DNA of 64,000 nucleotides from Budorcas taxicolor. Lineage: Eukaryota > Chordata > Mammalia > Artiodactyla > Bovidae. Of the stretch, positions 12,121 to 22,455 are shown piece by piece. The notes beneath the pieces were generated by a model, which did no database searches, was not told the DNA's origin, and was given only the letters and a program-made list of their open reading frames with translations. A program made the position numbers and the translations under genes. Location: contig NC_068934.1 of the NCBI RefSeq assembly GCF_023091745.1, positions 11,238,434-11,302,433 of the forward strand, in the 5' to 3' direction. Position 1 is the stretch's first letter. Every line of letters starts with the position of its first letter.

Positions 12121-12744
12121 TTGAACCAGATATTTCATCCTGTTTGTGAGGGAATGGGTGTTTTATGGAGTCATTAAGGAAACAGCCTCTTTGCTTGTTG
12201 GCTTATGGTCATTGTGGTGACTGACAGAGACCCAGAGGGACTCTGGGCTGTCTCACCCTGGGGCTGAGGACCTAGAAAAACCAGACGTGCAGCCAAGACC
12301 AAAGGAGCACAAGACATTTCACAACTGCAGTTTTGTGGAGGGGTCATTCTTACTACTTTGCAGGAAGCTCCACATTCATGCCGACGAACAGTGAAAAACT
12401 GGCAATTCATAGTTTACAAATGTGATCCAACATTAAAACTACACATTGATTTTTCCTTCTGTCTCTGGAAAAACTGGAATTCTAATCTTCGCTGTGTTAC
12501 CAAGGGATAAATAACAGGCTTTAGCCTGGTGGACCCTTCTTTGAATGAGTAGGGAGTCAGTGGCAAAAAGAAAAATCATCACTCTCTTCTTCCAGTTCTC
12601 TATAGAGAATGTTGACTTATAGCGGATTTGTTATATTTTCCCTTTGAAAAGACTTTTTCATTTCCTTAATGACTAAATACAATTTATTTCTTATCAGCCA
12701 ACATAATGAGGTGATAGCTTGCTATGTTAAAAGGAGCTACTTAT
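12121..12744. other. Unassigned non-coding stretch
   Basis: A minus-strand frame at 12174-12410 (78 codons) has no recognisable similarity. Composition is more GC-balanced than its neighbours at 12200-12400, but there is no CpG enrichment. Confidence 0.45.
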
Positions 12745-12850
12745 AATATTATCATAGCTCTGTATTCTTGGGAAAGTGGCTTAAACTCTCTCATTTTCAG
12801 GGACTCTGTCTGAAGCATGAAGTTCTGGAAAATGTCGAGGAGTAAGAGAG
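12745..12850 (+). mobile_element. MIR SINE fragment
   Basis: The GGGAAAGTGGCTTAAACTCTCTCATTTTCAGGG series matches the MIR core and downstream part. Only about 100 bp can be traced. Confidence 0.5.
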
Positions 12851-12924
12851 GATGGGCTGCAAATGGAAGGGGAGGGAGCTATGGCTTCCCGCCTGCTTTT
12901 GAAGCCCCTTTGTTCCTCCTTTAG

Positions 12925-13072
12925 ACCCTTCAGAGCCCTTCATGCTGCTCTCTTTTGTCTTCTCCTTTAGACTTTACGTCGGTGAGGCCAGGGACAAGTT
13001 CTCTTAACCACTGCTTCAGCTCCAGTTGCTAGCACATTATTTGGCAAATAAATAACTACATAAATATTAACA
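12925..13072 (+). mobile_element. L2 LINE 3' end fragment
   Basis: GTGAGGCCAGGGACAAG, GCTAGCACATTATTTGGCAAATAAATAAC and the upstream CTTTAGACTTTA are a diverged L2 3' terminus. Confidence 0.45.
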
Positions 13073-13159
13073 TATAATGGTATTTGTGTGAAGCATACAG
13101 TTACTGTCCTTTCCAGCCATCCATACAAACAAATATAATACCCTGTTTTGATCCATGTC

Positions 13160-13575
13160 CTTTTTTTAATTGGGGTATAATTACTTTACAATGTTGTGTT
13201 CATTTCTGCTATGCAGTGAATTTCATCAGCTGTATGTATACCTCGATCTCCTCCCTTTTGGGCCTCCTCCCACTCCTCTCTCAGTTCCACCCCTTTAGGT
13301 CCTCACAGAGCTCCGAGCTGAGCTCCCTGCACTATATACCACTAGCTATCTATTTTACACATGGTGGTGTATATTTATCAATCCTAATTTCCCAATTCAT
13401 CCCACTCCCTTTCCCCACCCCTACATCTATGTGTTCGTTCTCTGTGTCTGCATCTTTATTCCTGCCCAGAAAATAGGTTCATCTGTACCTTTTGTCTAGA
13501 TTCCACATATATGTGTTAAAATATGATATTTGGTTTTCTCTTTCTGACTTACTTCACTCTGTATTGTAAAACCTC
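13160..13575 (-). mobile_element. L1 LINE 3' UTR, antisense
   Basis: On the + strand: AATTGGGGTATAATTACTTTACAATG, then pyrimidine-rich CCTCCCACTCCTCTC, ATTTACACATGGTGG-like and TTCTCTTTCTGACTTACTTC. This is the usual order of artiodactyl L1 3' UTRs in reverse. Confidence 0.8.
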
Positions 13576-13989
13576 ATCACAAAAAGGTATGCCCTCCTAG
13601 AATCTTTTAATTTCATTAACAGCCTTATGTACCTGATACCACAGTAATAGTTTTAGTAAACAGACTGAGAAACTTGGCAGTGGTGATTGGGTTGTTGAAA
13701 CCAAGAATTTTCATCAAGGCTCTTGTCCCTAGGAAGAATGGCACAAGCCAAGGTTTAGTTTTTGCTAGAGTTTAGAATTTCCATATTTTCACTTGTGCTT
13801 TGACACTTTCTTTGAACTTATAGATAAGGCCATTAGGGTAATGTCTTTGAGATATAACCCTCCTGATTATATTAGTCATTTCAATGTCTTCTGACTGTCA
13901 TTATGCCATTGGTTGTCCCATAAAGTTGTCAGATAATCGAGAACCTTATTCAGATGAGGAGCAGTTGGTTTATCCATCACATTACATGT
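13576..13989. other. Unassigned non-coding stretch
   Basis: No recognised repeat or frame between the L1 fragment and the next SINE. Confidence 0.45.
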
Positions 13990-14207
13990 GTGTGGACTCA
14001 GTTGTTCAGTCATGTCCAAATCTTCACCACCCCATGGACTGTAACCCGCCGGGCTCCTCTGTCCATAGCATTCTCTAGGCGAGAATATTGGAGTGGGTTG
14101 CCATTTCCTCCTCCAGGGGGTCTTCCTGACCCAGGGATCAAACCTGTGCCTCTGGCATCTCCTGCAATGACAGGTGGATTCTTTACCACTGAGTCACCTG
14201 GCAAGCC
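13990..14207 (-). mobile_element. Bov-tA SINE, antisense
   Basis: A complete antisense copy, from GACTCAGTTGTTCAGTCATGTCC to GAGTCACCTGGCAAGCC. No clean target duplication was seen. Confidence 0.93.
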
Positions 14208-14477
14208 CACTTATTCTTTACAGGAAAAGTGGGTAAGGAGCCCAAAGGGTGGATAATATGTAACTAACATCAGCATACTTCTTGAAAATTCTCGAGAAAA
14301 GAGCAGGGATGAAATAGCTTCACTGAGGATGAGTTATGACCAGGACTGAGCAGCCTTCTCCCTAGTCTCTTCAGGAAATCTTTGAAGTCTCATGTAGAAA
14401 TTATATAAGAGATGAGGATTATATGGCTTTCCAGGCTAACAGTTCTAATTTGATTGTCCTTCCATGGATTCAGCAAA
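14208..14477. other. Unassigned non-coding stretch
   Basis: No recognised content. Confidence 0.4.
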
Positions 14478-14518
14478 TGTATTAGTTTTCTTATGCTGCT
14501 ATAATGAATTACCACGAA

Positions 14519-14714
14519 CTTAGTTGGCTCAGATGGTAAAGCATCTGTGTACAATGCGGGAGACCTGGGTTCAATCCCTGCGTTGGGAAGATCCCCTGGA
14601 GAAGGAAATGGCAACCCACTCCAGAATTCTTGCCTGGAGAATTCCATGGACAGAGGAGCCATCCATGGGGTCGCAAAGAGTTGGACACAACTGAGCGACT
14701 TCACTTTCACTTTA
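14519..14714 (+). mobile_element. Bov-tA SINE nested in an older repeat
   Basis: GGCTCAGATGGTAAAGC through CACAACTGAGCGACTTCACTTTCAC. It interrupts the older repeat between ACCACGAACTTAG and CTTTAAAACAACAC. The flanks share a short ACTTAGT / CTTTAGT match that may be the target duplication. Confidence 0.93.
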
Positions 14715-14801
14715 GTGCTTTAAAACAACACAAACCTGTTAGCTTAAATTTCCTGAAAACAGAAGCCAGAAACAAGTCTTACAGGGATAGATATCAGTGA
14801 T

Positions 14802-14951
14802 ACCTGAAAGATTGAAGGCAGGAGGAGAAGGGGACGACAGAGGATGAGATGGTTGGATGGCATCACCGACTTGATGGATCTGAGTTTGAGTGAGCACTCC
14901 ATGGGGTTGCAAAGAGTCAGACATGACTGAGCGACTGAACTGAGCTGAACT
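14802..14951 (+). mobile_element. BovB 3' end with internal deletion and 12-bp target duplication
   Basis: It carries the BovB tail (AAAGATTGAAGGCAGGAGG, GACGACAGAGGATGAGATGG, GACTGAGCGACTGAACTGAG). GATATCAGTGAT at 14790-14801 is repeated exactly at 14952-14963. Compared with other copies in the window, the segment containing GGTGATGGACAGGGAGGCC is missing between TTGAGTGAG and CATGGGGTTGC, a deletion of roughly 45 bp. Confidence 0.93.
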
Positions 14952-15330
14952 GATATCAGTGATGGCCAAGCTACGTTCCTTCTGGAGATTTCAGGAGTAA
15001 CTCTCTTCAGCTGCTAGAGGGCACTTGCATTCCTTGGTTTGTGGTTCCTTCCTCCACAATCAAAATGCACCATGCCAATTTCTGTTTCCATCATCCCACC
15101 CCCTTTTCTGATTAAGACCCTCCTGTCTCCCTCTTATAAATCCTTTTATGATTACATTGAACTCACTTAGATATCTAATCCAGGATAATGATAAATTTTC
15201 CATCTCAAGCTTCTTAACTTAATCAAGTCTGCAAGGTCCCTTTTGCAATGTAAAATAATATATTTAAAGGTCTGGAGATTAGTACATGGATGTCTTTGCA
15301 GGGGAAGAAGGGGTGGCATTAATTTATTTA

Positions 15331-15719
15331 CCACAGTGAAATAAACCTAAATGCATACTGAAAATGCCAATCAGACAAGATTTAAGTCTAGAAACAAAAG
15401 TTATAGCATGTCTTTTTCTCTTGGTGCCTTACTTAAGGTCTTGATTTTCCTACATAAAATGCCATCCATATATTGCAGCTGCTTATTATCAGTCTCCTTA
15501 ATTAAGCTCCTATCTTTACTCAAGTGTGAAGGGTAATCATTTGTTAGCTTAAGTTAGATCTCTGATCTAATGGAAATTACCTTGTGACACTGTAAAGAGA
15601 GTGAGGTTGTTTAAAAATGTGAGACTATGCATTTCATACTTAACAAATGAAATCCTGGTTTATTACAGCTGACAAAAAAAGCAATAAAAATTAGCGGGAA
15701 CTAAATATAGTCCAACTCA
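15331..15719. other. Unassigned AT-rich non-coding stretch
   Basis: No repeat or gene recognised. The frame at 15351-15536 has no known similarity. Confidence 0.45.
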
Positions 15720-16010
15720 ACCTTCAAGATACAGCCTAAGTGTTATCTGTTTTATGAAATCTTCGCTGACCTCCCTAGAACTAGGTACTGCTTCCACTTC
15801 CTCTCCGCTATGCTAGCATCATGTTCATCATTCTGCTAAGGCATTCACCACATTCATGCTTGATCTGTGTATCATGACTGTCTCCCAGACCACCTGTAAG
15901 AGCTTCAAGGACAAGCACTCTGTTCTGTTTTTCTTCGTACTAACGCCACCTAGAATGGTGTCTGACATGTAGCTGGTGTTTTACTGGTGCTTTTTGAGCA
16001 ACGTGTTCCT
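15720..16010 (+). mobile_element. L2 LINE 3' region
   Basis: CCAACTCAACCTTCAAGATACAGC, ATGAAATCTTCGCTGACCTCCC, AAGAGCTTCAAGGACAAGCAC and GTGTCTGACATGTAGCTGG appear in the order of the L2 3' part. Confidence 0.75.
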
Positions 16011-16455
16011 TTAAAGGTTTGTTTTACATCTCTTTGCTAGCTATCTTGCATCATTGACTGAGGAACACATAGTGATGAACCTGGTTCAAAGAGGTGAATC
16101 AATAGAAATCTACTTCAGTCCTTGAGAAAGCAAATCTGAGTACACACCCCTCCTGGTGATGGGTCCCTGGCATTATTTCTCTGCCCAAAGCACTTTCCAA
16201 ACCATAATTAGGCAGAGAACACGAATTCAAGAGTATACAGGCAAGTAAGTATGCCTTTAAGGAGTAAGACAGAATACAAGCATCTTAGTGAAAATTTAAA
16301 ATCCTGTATTAACTGAGTAGAAATTAGATCTAAACAAACAATTTTAAGGATGAAGTTCGGTAGTTCAGCTTAGGACGTGTGAATCTAATACGCAGGAATG
16401 CTTAAAATCAATCATAACTCCTTTTCAATTTGCTGTATGCAAATCAAAATAATAT
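16011..16455. other. Unassigned non-coding stretch
   Basis: No recognised repeat. Confidence 0.45.
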
Positions 16456-16459
16456 TAAA

Positions 16460-17115
16460 AAATTTAAGTTTCATTGAGGTATAATTGATATACATAAGTT
16501 ACACCTGTTTAATGTATGTATTTTGATGAATTTGAACATATGCATATAATGTCACCATAGTCAGGTCAATACTAAGCATATCCATAATCTCCAAAATTGT
16601 TCTTTTGTGTATGTGTGTGTGTTTTGTGGTAAGGACATGACATGAAATCTATCCTTTTAATATATTTTAAAGTATGCATTACCATGTTGTTGTACTCTAG
16701 AATTTATTCATCTATTTATTCAAATTAAACTAGCACCCATCAAACAATAACTCCATTTCCCCCTTCTCAACTCTCTGGTAAGCACCATTCTATTGTCTAC
16801 TTCTATGAGTTTGGCAGATTAAGATGCCTAATACAAGTGAAATCACGCAGTATTTGTCCTTGTGAGGCCATATTATTTCATTTAGCAGACTGTCTTCTAC
16901 ATTCATCTATGTTGTGACATATGACAAAATTTCCTTCTTTTTTAAGGCTGAATAATATTCCATTATATGTATATACCACACTTTACCTATTCATTCATGG
17001 ATGGACATTGTATTGTTTACCTGTTTTGACTGTTGTGAAATGGTAAGGATGAAATGAACATGAGCGTGCAGTTACATCTTCCAGATCCTGATTTCTTTTG
17101 AATATCTTCCTTCAC
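16460..17115 (-). mobile_element. Older L1 LINE 3' UTR, antisense
   Basis: In reverse it gives TTCATTGAGGTATAATTGATATAC, GATGAATTTGAACATATGC, ACTCTCTGGTAAGCACC, GGCTGAATAATATTCCATT and CCTATTCATTCATGGATGGAC, the L1MA/L1MB-type 3' UTR order. An imperfect TG run lies near 16605-16623. Confidence 0.85.
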
Positions 17116-17334
17116 TGCTTTGGTTATTTAGCAACCATCTTATAATTTTGTCAAGCTTTACGATCTTCCTAGAGATTTAAACACACACAAAAAAAGCCTT
17201 TTAAGTTTGTTACTGGTAGTGATTCCTAAGCTTCCAGAATCTGGGTAACAGAATGTGAAGGTCTTTTAGGCAGTCTGTTTTTAATGGCTCTCTAGAGTAC
17301 ACAAGCAGATGCTTTCTGGAAGTCCTGAGAGTAT
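17116..17334. other. Unassigned non-coding stretch
   Basis: Short A-rich patch near 17185; otherwise nothing recognised. Confidence 0.4.
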
Positions 17335-17520
17335 CAGCAGTCAGTGATTTCCAGGACTCATTCAACATCAGAATTACTTGTGGTGCTTTATTAAAACAAG
17401 AATCTAGCAACCCATCTGAAATCCTTATATGAGAAGTCTGGAGACAGGTCTGATTAGTTTTCACAAATCCTTTATAAGTTCTGATTATAGAGCCAGTGTT
17501 GTAAACAGGGCTAAGGTTAA
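17335..17520 (+). mobile_element. MER5-type (hAT-Charlie derived) DNA element
   Basis: CATCAGAATTACTTGTGGTGC, TTATTAAAACAAGAATCTAGC and CTGGAGACAGGTCTGATTAG follow the internal order of MER5A/B. The other copy is at 53755-53930. The minus-strand frame 17210-17608 crossing it is not a gene. Confidence 0.65.
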
Positions 17521-17932
17521 GCTTGGAGTGGTTGCTCTGAAATTGAGAGGAGGGAACAGTGCGATGAGGCAGGTCTGAAGCTGAGGGCACCCTAACTGTC
17601 ATCCTCACAAAACTGTGTTACCCACACAGTTGTCACCTGTGATTATCCGTGGAAGCCGTGGAATCTCCAATGCCAGTGCAGTTTGCAAGATAATTAAAGG
17701 CACAGTGGATCTAATGAACCTAGAATAGTTTTTCGTCATAATAGATTCAGAATAAATATTAGTTTACTTTCTTTTTTATGTTTGATATTTTTTCTTTGTC
17801 ACTTAATGTCTGGAAGGTGTAATAGACTCTTTTGTTAGGGACATCTTTAACCTTGAAGTAAGAGGAGGGTATTAACAATCTGAGCTTAGTACATTTCATC
17901 ACATTATGATTAGGAAGAGTCAAAACAGTTAC
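17521..17932. other. Unassigned non-coding stretch
   Basis: No recognised content; the frame at 17759-18010 runs into the MITE and is meaningless. Confidence 0.45.
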
Positions 17933-17934
17933 TA

Positions 17935-18015
17935 TTGGATTGGCCAAAAATGTTCGTTTGGATTTTCCTGCACCATCTAATGGAAAAACCCAAACTAACT
18001 TTTTGGCCAACCCAA
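17935..18015. mobile_element. Mariner-type palindromic MITE, 81 bp
   Basis: Two arms form an almost complete hairpin. The left arm is TTGGATTGGCCAAAAATG; the right arm ends ACTTTTTGGCCAACCCAA. A TA dinucleotide sits on each side (17933-17934 and 18016-18017), as expected for mariner integration. The size and hairpin shape resemble primate MADE1; ruminant genomes hold related mariner-derived elements. It has no coding capacity. Confidence 0.88.
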
Positions 18016-18031
18016 TATTATGAGGTGGGGA

Positions 18032-18035
18032 TGTA

Positions 18036-18068
<33 letters not shown>

Positions 18069-18123
18069 GTATATATATATATTTCATGTATGTATATATA
18101 TAAATATATAATGTATATATTAT
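18032..18123. repeat. Compound (TG)n/(TA)n microsatellite
   Basis: About 11 TG units followed by interrupted ATATAT and GTATAT blocks, directly beside the MITE. Confidence 0.93.
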
Positions 18124-18589
18124 AAGCACACGGTGATGACTATATGCAAATAGAGATACTCATATCCATCTATCTATATGGCATTTCACTTCATTATTGT
18201 CAAGAAAAATTGTGAATTTCTTGGGGAGTGATTCAGAAATGATCAATCGGAATGATTGTCAAATAGACATTTCTCTCTTAAGGGAAAAAAAGAAGGCGTT
18301 CTTATGCCATTCTCTCATAAGCTGCTAGTCCAAAGGAAAAGGAACTGTTAACAAGCCTATTCACAAAGCTAGTTGGGATTTCTTAAGCTTTCTTTCTCTA
18401 GGTCACTTTTTAAAATCTTTATTGAGGAGAAAATGAAAAGATATTTTTCCGTTTTTCTTGCTCACTTCTCTGACTGTTCTCACCCTGCTTCAGAGGCACC
18501 TCATTTTCCATCTACCCCTAAAGCACTGCTATTCTCAGGTCTTGATAAACTCCATCCATAATCTATTCATATTATGCTTGAAATAATGT
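18124..18589. other. Unassigned non-coding stretch
   Basis: Nothing recognised. Confidence 0.4.
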
Positions 18590-18746
18590 TCAGTTCAGTT
18601 CAGTCACTCAGTCGTGTCCGACTCTTTGTGACCCCATGAATCGTAGCACGCCAGGCCTCCCTGTCAATCACCAACTCCGAGTTCACTCAGACTCATGTCC
18701 ATCGAGTCCGTGGTGCCATCCAGCCATCTCATCCTCTGTCGTCCCC
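18590..18746 (-). mobile_element. BovB 3' end, antisense, short
   Basis: TCAGTTCAGTTCAGTCACTC through CCATCTCATCCTCTGTCGTC, then abrupt loss of similarity. This is a heavily 5'-truncated young copy. No convincing target duplication. Confidence 0.93.
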
Positions 18747-18939
18747 TCACAAATCTTAATATCAACCTTGATAGCATATATGTACCCCATACTTTACATG
18801 TATAAAATTGTCCTTAATATACTTCCAGCAACACCTGCTCTATTTTCTATATTCCCCAGCTCTGTGCATTATACTTTGATGTCTTCAATTACTCAAGCAA
18901 TGAACTAGGAAACCTTCCTACCCTCCTCCTGCTCCCTAT
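18747..18939. other. Unassigned short stretch
   Basis: Possibly part of the following L2, but too diverged to say. Confidence 0.35.
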
Positions 18940-19545
18940 CTTTCAAACCCAAGTCCCATTTATTCTACTTGCTTAATTAAGGAACTTGAACCTAGCTGTT
19001 CTCTTTTCTCCTGTTCATCCCCTGCTATTGAACACCTTGGTTTACACTCATAGCACCTCCTATGGGAATACCATAATTGTATCTTTAAGATTCTTCCTGC
19101 CTCCTGGTTTACAGTCTGTCTTCTCTGTTGCTGAAAGTGATCTTCCTAAAGCATAAATCTAACCATGAGATTCTACTGAAGACTCAAAAACTGAGTACCT
19201 CCATTATTTATTCCATAAAGTCTATCCATAATTTGACCTATAAAACCCTGTAAGTTTTGGGTTATTTCTTTATCCCCTCCAGATTTAAGTCTTTCCTCAG
19301 TATTCACTGAGCCTCAAACTCTAGGTATCCTGAGCTCTGCACACCCTCAAACATCATATTCCCACACCTTTGTGCCTCACCGTGCTCCCTTAGCCTGTGT
19401 GTGCCCACCCTGCCTCTTCCTGATCCCCTGAGGGGCACTTTCTCATCTTCCAGAAACACCTCACGGCCACCTTCTCCAAGGAGCCTTTCGTCAGACTTGT
19501 CCACCAGCAGAAATGAGTAGTTCCGTCTTTGTGCTGAAACTTACA
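18940..19545 (+). mobile_element. L2 LINE 3' region, long fragment
   Basis: The L2 order is visible: CCTGCCTCCTGGTTTACAG, GATCTTCCTAAAGCATAAATC, GAGATTCTACTGAAGACTC, ATAAAGTCTATCC, and a pyrimidine-rich region ending with TTTCTCATCTTCCAGAAACACC. Frames at 19304-19638 are antisense translations of it. Confidence 0.65.
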
Positions 19546-19799
19546 CCACCCTTTTTTTTCTTCCAAAAGTGATAGACCCCTTGGATGGTCTAGCAGAAGT
19601 GCTATATGTAACCAGGTCTCGGTTTTCTGGTTAGGCATATGATTCTCTCTTCTTTACTGTCCTGATCAGGAAATATGCACCTCCACCATCATTTTTCTAA
19701 AAATAATATTTTCTCCCAAGCTGAAGGAAATATTCCAAAATATTCTGAGTACTCTGTTTAAGGAAAACCTTGAAATATCAAAAATTTAGAAAATAGATA
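19546..19799. other. Unassigned non-coding stretch
   Basis: T run near 19552; nothing else recognised. Confidence 0.4.
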
Positions 19800-19975
19800 C
19801 ATTAATGGCTGGTTATTTAGGTTTGTTACTAAACACTGATTCAGTACCTACCAGGCACCTATTATGCCAAACATTGTTGCTGGACACTGGAGGTCAAAAG
19901 TTGGGGATACATAGTCCCTCCCCTTGGAGAGTATCTTCTAGAAGAAGGAAAGGGAGAAATTCTGTATACAAAGTG
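19800..19975 (+). repeat. Old mammalian interspersed repeat fragment
   Basis: CAGGCACCTATTATGCCAAACATTG, CTGGACACTGGAGG and GGGGATACATAGTCCCTCC match a very common old mammalian repeat with the core TGCCAGGCACTG...GGGGATACA. I cannot assign the family. Similar pieces are at 22320, 41205, 42235 and 52360. Confidence 0.5.
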
Positions 19976-20034
19976 ATTTATTTTGTATACAAAATAAATA
20001 ATAATTTTATTTATTTATAAATAAAAATAAATAT
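19976..20034. repeat. AT-rich low-complexity (AAAT/ATTT) tract
   Basis: Alternating AAATAA and TTTATT blocks that can fold on themselves. Confidence 0.75.
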
Positions 20035-22097
20035 AGGGTTTCCCTTAGCAGCAGTTTTATCAGGAGCTTTTTATGTATGTTTTGATTTACATAGCATCTT
20101 TTCTGCATGCTTTCAGTTATATGTCAGATTTTTAAAGTATGTCACAATTATAGATTCCATAGAAGCACTATTCCAAATCAAGGAAGGAGCTTTGTTCCCC
20201 ATTTTGATTATGTAAGATTCAAGCTTTCAGAGTTTGCCAGAGCCACACTGATTTCAAAAATGGCATTAAACAGAACTATCTTAACCTTGTCAACTTGCCT
20301 ATGACACATGAAGGCACTAAAAGGCTCAGCCATCATATCCAGCTATCTGTTAGGTGCTGCTCACTGCATCTAAAATCCTAAAATTAGGGCAAGCCTCTTA
20401 CTGAGCAGGAGGTAGCACTGGCGGGCCCCACAGGTTACTCCCTAGTCATCGCCTAATGGCTATTTCCATCCAGTGGAGCCTTGGAGAGAAATAAGAATGG
20501 TGTCCGTGACTTGTAAGTCCAGTTCTGTACAGCATGAACTGTGGACAGATCAGAGTGAAGCTAGGTGCAGAGAAATCATGATCTCACAGCAGCTATATAA
20601 CAGATAGCAAAGTGGAGACCTAAATATAATATAGTTCTACTTTTCCCTGCTTAGTTGATAGCATTTCTCACAGATACACAGTTTTCCACACCCCGTCGTG
20701 CTGGCTTGGTATCTTAATTCAGTCACTGTTATCAGGGGCTCATCCCCAGATATAGTATCTGAAAGAGCATAGTATTGCCAGATATGACTCTATTCACACT
20801 CAATAATTATTTGCTTCCACTATATGCCAGACATTTTGCTAGTAAATGACCTTTGTAAATTTCAAGTGAATTTCTTCTGAGATATTGGCCACCTCTCTGA
20901 GTTCCTTTCTGAGATTCTCTCTGTGAATGAACCATTCAAGACTATGTGGGAGGTCTGTGTCCCCTTGACCCATCGCTATGCTGAGCGTGATACAGCCCTC
21001 CTTTTCAAAATGTTTGTAAACTTTGCCACACTCCTTGATTCTCCTCCAAAGGCTTCCTCCTCCTCGCCTAGGGAGATTTAGTCATGGAGGTAGGAAGCTT
21101 TGGCGTTATTTACGCTGTGTTCTTCCAAATGCACAGGAGTTCTTTCTGTTACTCCAGCTAAGAGAGAGAGACTTTTAAAACACAAAGGTCAAAAATTGAC
21201 CTTGTTTGTTTGTTTGTTTTGCTGTCGTCCTTTACTTGAGGCAATGAATACAGAGTGACCTGGCTGAATGAATGGAGCGAAGGCCAAGAGATATTAGAAA
21301 ATACATATGTTCTAAAAGGTTGTTTAGTTTTTAAAAATATCCTTCTACCCTTGCGAGTTACATGGTGAGCCTAGAATCTGAACAAGAGGAGATTTGATAG
21401 CCTTTTTGGATATTCTGTCCAGACCAGGAACAGACCTAATAAACTTCCCTGTTTTGTGCGAGCATAGCCAGTCTTCAGTACCATGGTGGTCGTTGCCCCT
21501 CTTCCATGATCATTATTGGACAACAGTCTGACAACTTTTTCTGCAACTTACTCTCTTGCTTTAGGACGCATCCTTTACATCCTAAAGATTTTTCAGCGCC
21601 AGAGACTTCTTGCGGCCCATGTTAGTCCAAAGACACCTATCTCTCGTCCTTTTATTTGGTAATAACATTACTACTTTGTGTTTATCGTGTTTCTCTAATT
21701 CCCTGCATTTTGAGTCCTCTTTAAGTGTTGATTTTGTTCAGGCATCTTCCTTGTTTTCATAATATCCATGTTGTTTAACCTAAGATACCCAAGGCAAACT
21801 GGAAAGAGAAAAAACTGGGTTATAAAAAAGCATAGTGAGTATTTGATTCCACGTGCCTTCCAAAACTTGAATCTTGGGGGCCAAACATAATTTACCTAAC
21901 ATTCCTAAAGTGTAAATGAAAACAGCTCTCCCCCAGCTCCTGATTCTGTTATGAGCTAAAGGAGCCCCTATTCCAACTTCTGGTTAAGCCTCAAAGATTA
22001 GCAGAGACATGGCTTCAGACATTTCCAGCATGTATTCAAAATGGCGTCCACAAGTTCTCTGATACTGCAGAGGGCAGAAGGAAAGGTAGATTCTGGG
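20035..22097. other. Unassigned non-coding stretch of about 2 kb
   Basis: No gene signal. A (TTTG)4 tract lies near 21203-21219 and a TATATGCCAGACATTTTG old-repeat motif near 20820. The rest shows no family I can name and may be unique. Confidence 0.45.
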
Positions 22098-22221
22098 AGA
22101 AGGTGGATTTTGTTTGTTTGGCTCCCTTGAGGGCAGAAAGTGAATACTATTCATCTGGTAGAAGGTGGATTTTGTTTCTTCCGTTCCCTTCAGGGCAGGA
22201 AGTGAGTACTGTTTATCTTTG
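22098..22221. repeat. Tandem duplication, 2 x 62 bp
   Basis: The unit beginning AGAAGGTGGATTTTGTTT at 22098 starts again at 22160. Both units continue with CCCTTGAGGGCAG / CCCTTCAGGGCAG and AAGTGAATACT / AAGTGAGTACT. The copies differ at roughly ten positions, so the event is not recent. Confidence 0.9.
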
Positions 22222-22319
22222 AAACTCTACCTCCTAAGTAGAAACAGGACATCTGACTATAGGGTTGTACTCAGTCAATGTTTGTTTAGCTAGGTTGGGC
22301 TCAATCAGTGGGTATAGTT

Positions 22320-22455
22320 TAAAATATTCTTCTTTTATTTATCAAATCTTTAGTGAGTACCTACTATGTAATAAATGTGTTAGGGACTTAGGGATACAAG
22401 GAAAGCCCAGATATAGCTACTGCTTTAAAATTTTTTATAATCTAAAGTGGCAGAT
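22320..22455 (+). repeat. Old mammalian interspersed repeat fragment
   Basis: GTGAGTACCTACTATGTAATAAATG, GGGACTTAGGGATACAAGG and TTTATAATCTAAAGTGG belong to the same unassigned old family as 19800-19975. Confidence 0.5.

Larger units (their letters stand above)
14478..15330 (+). repeat. Old mammalian interspersed repeat interrupted by two younger insertions
   Basis: It begins with TATTAGTTTTCTTATGCTGC and ACCACGAACTTAG, resumes after the first SINE with CTTTAAAACAACACAAACC, and after the BovB piece with CTTCTGGAGATTTCAGGAG. This order is the head of a common old mammalian repeat (GCTGCTATAACAAATTACC type) whose family name I cannot give with certainty. The right limit is approximate. Confidence 0.55.

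Noticed and set aside
12174..12410. 78-codon Cys-containing minus frame as a small secreted protein
   Set aside because: No signal peptide, no recognised family, no supporting splice sites; GC-balanced DNA alone explains its length.
18590..18939. Target duplication for the BovB at 18590
   Set aside because: Only scattered AT-rich matches flank the copy; no clean repeat of 6 bp or more in register.
19370..19500. Possible CpG island around the GC-richer L2 tract
   Set aside because: CpG count is low and the GC content comes from CC/CT-rich L2 sequence.
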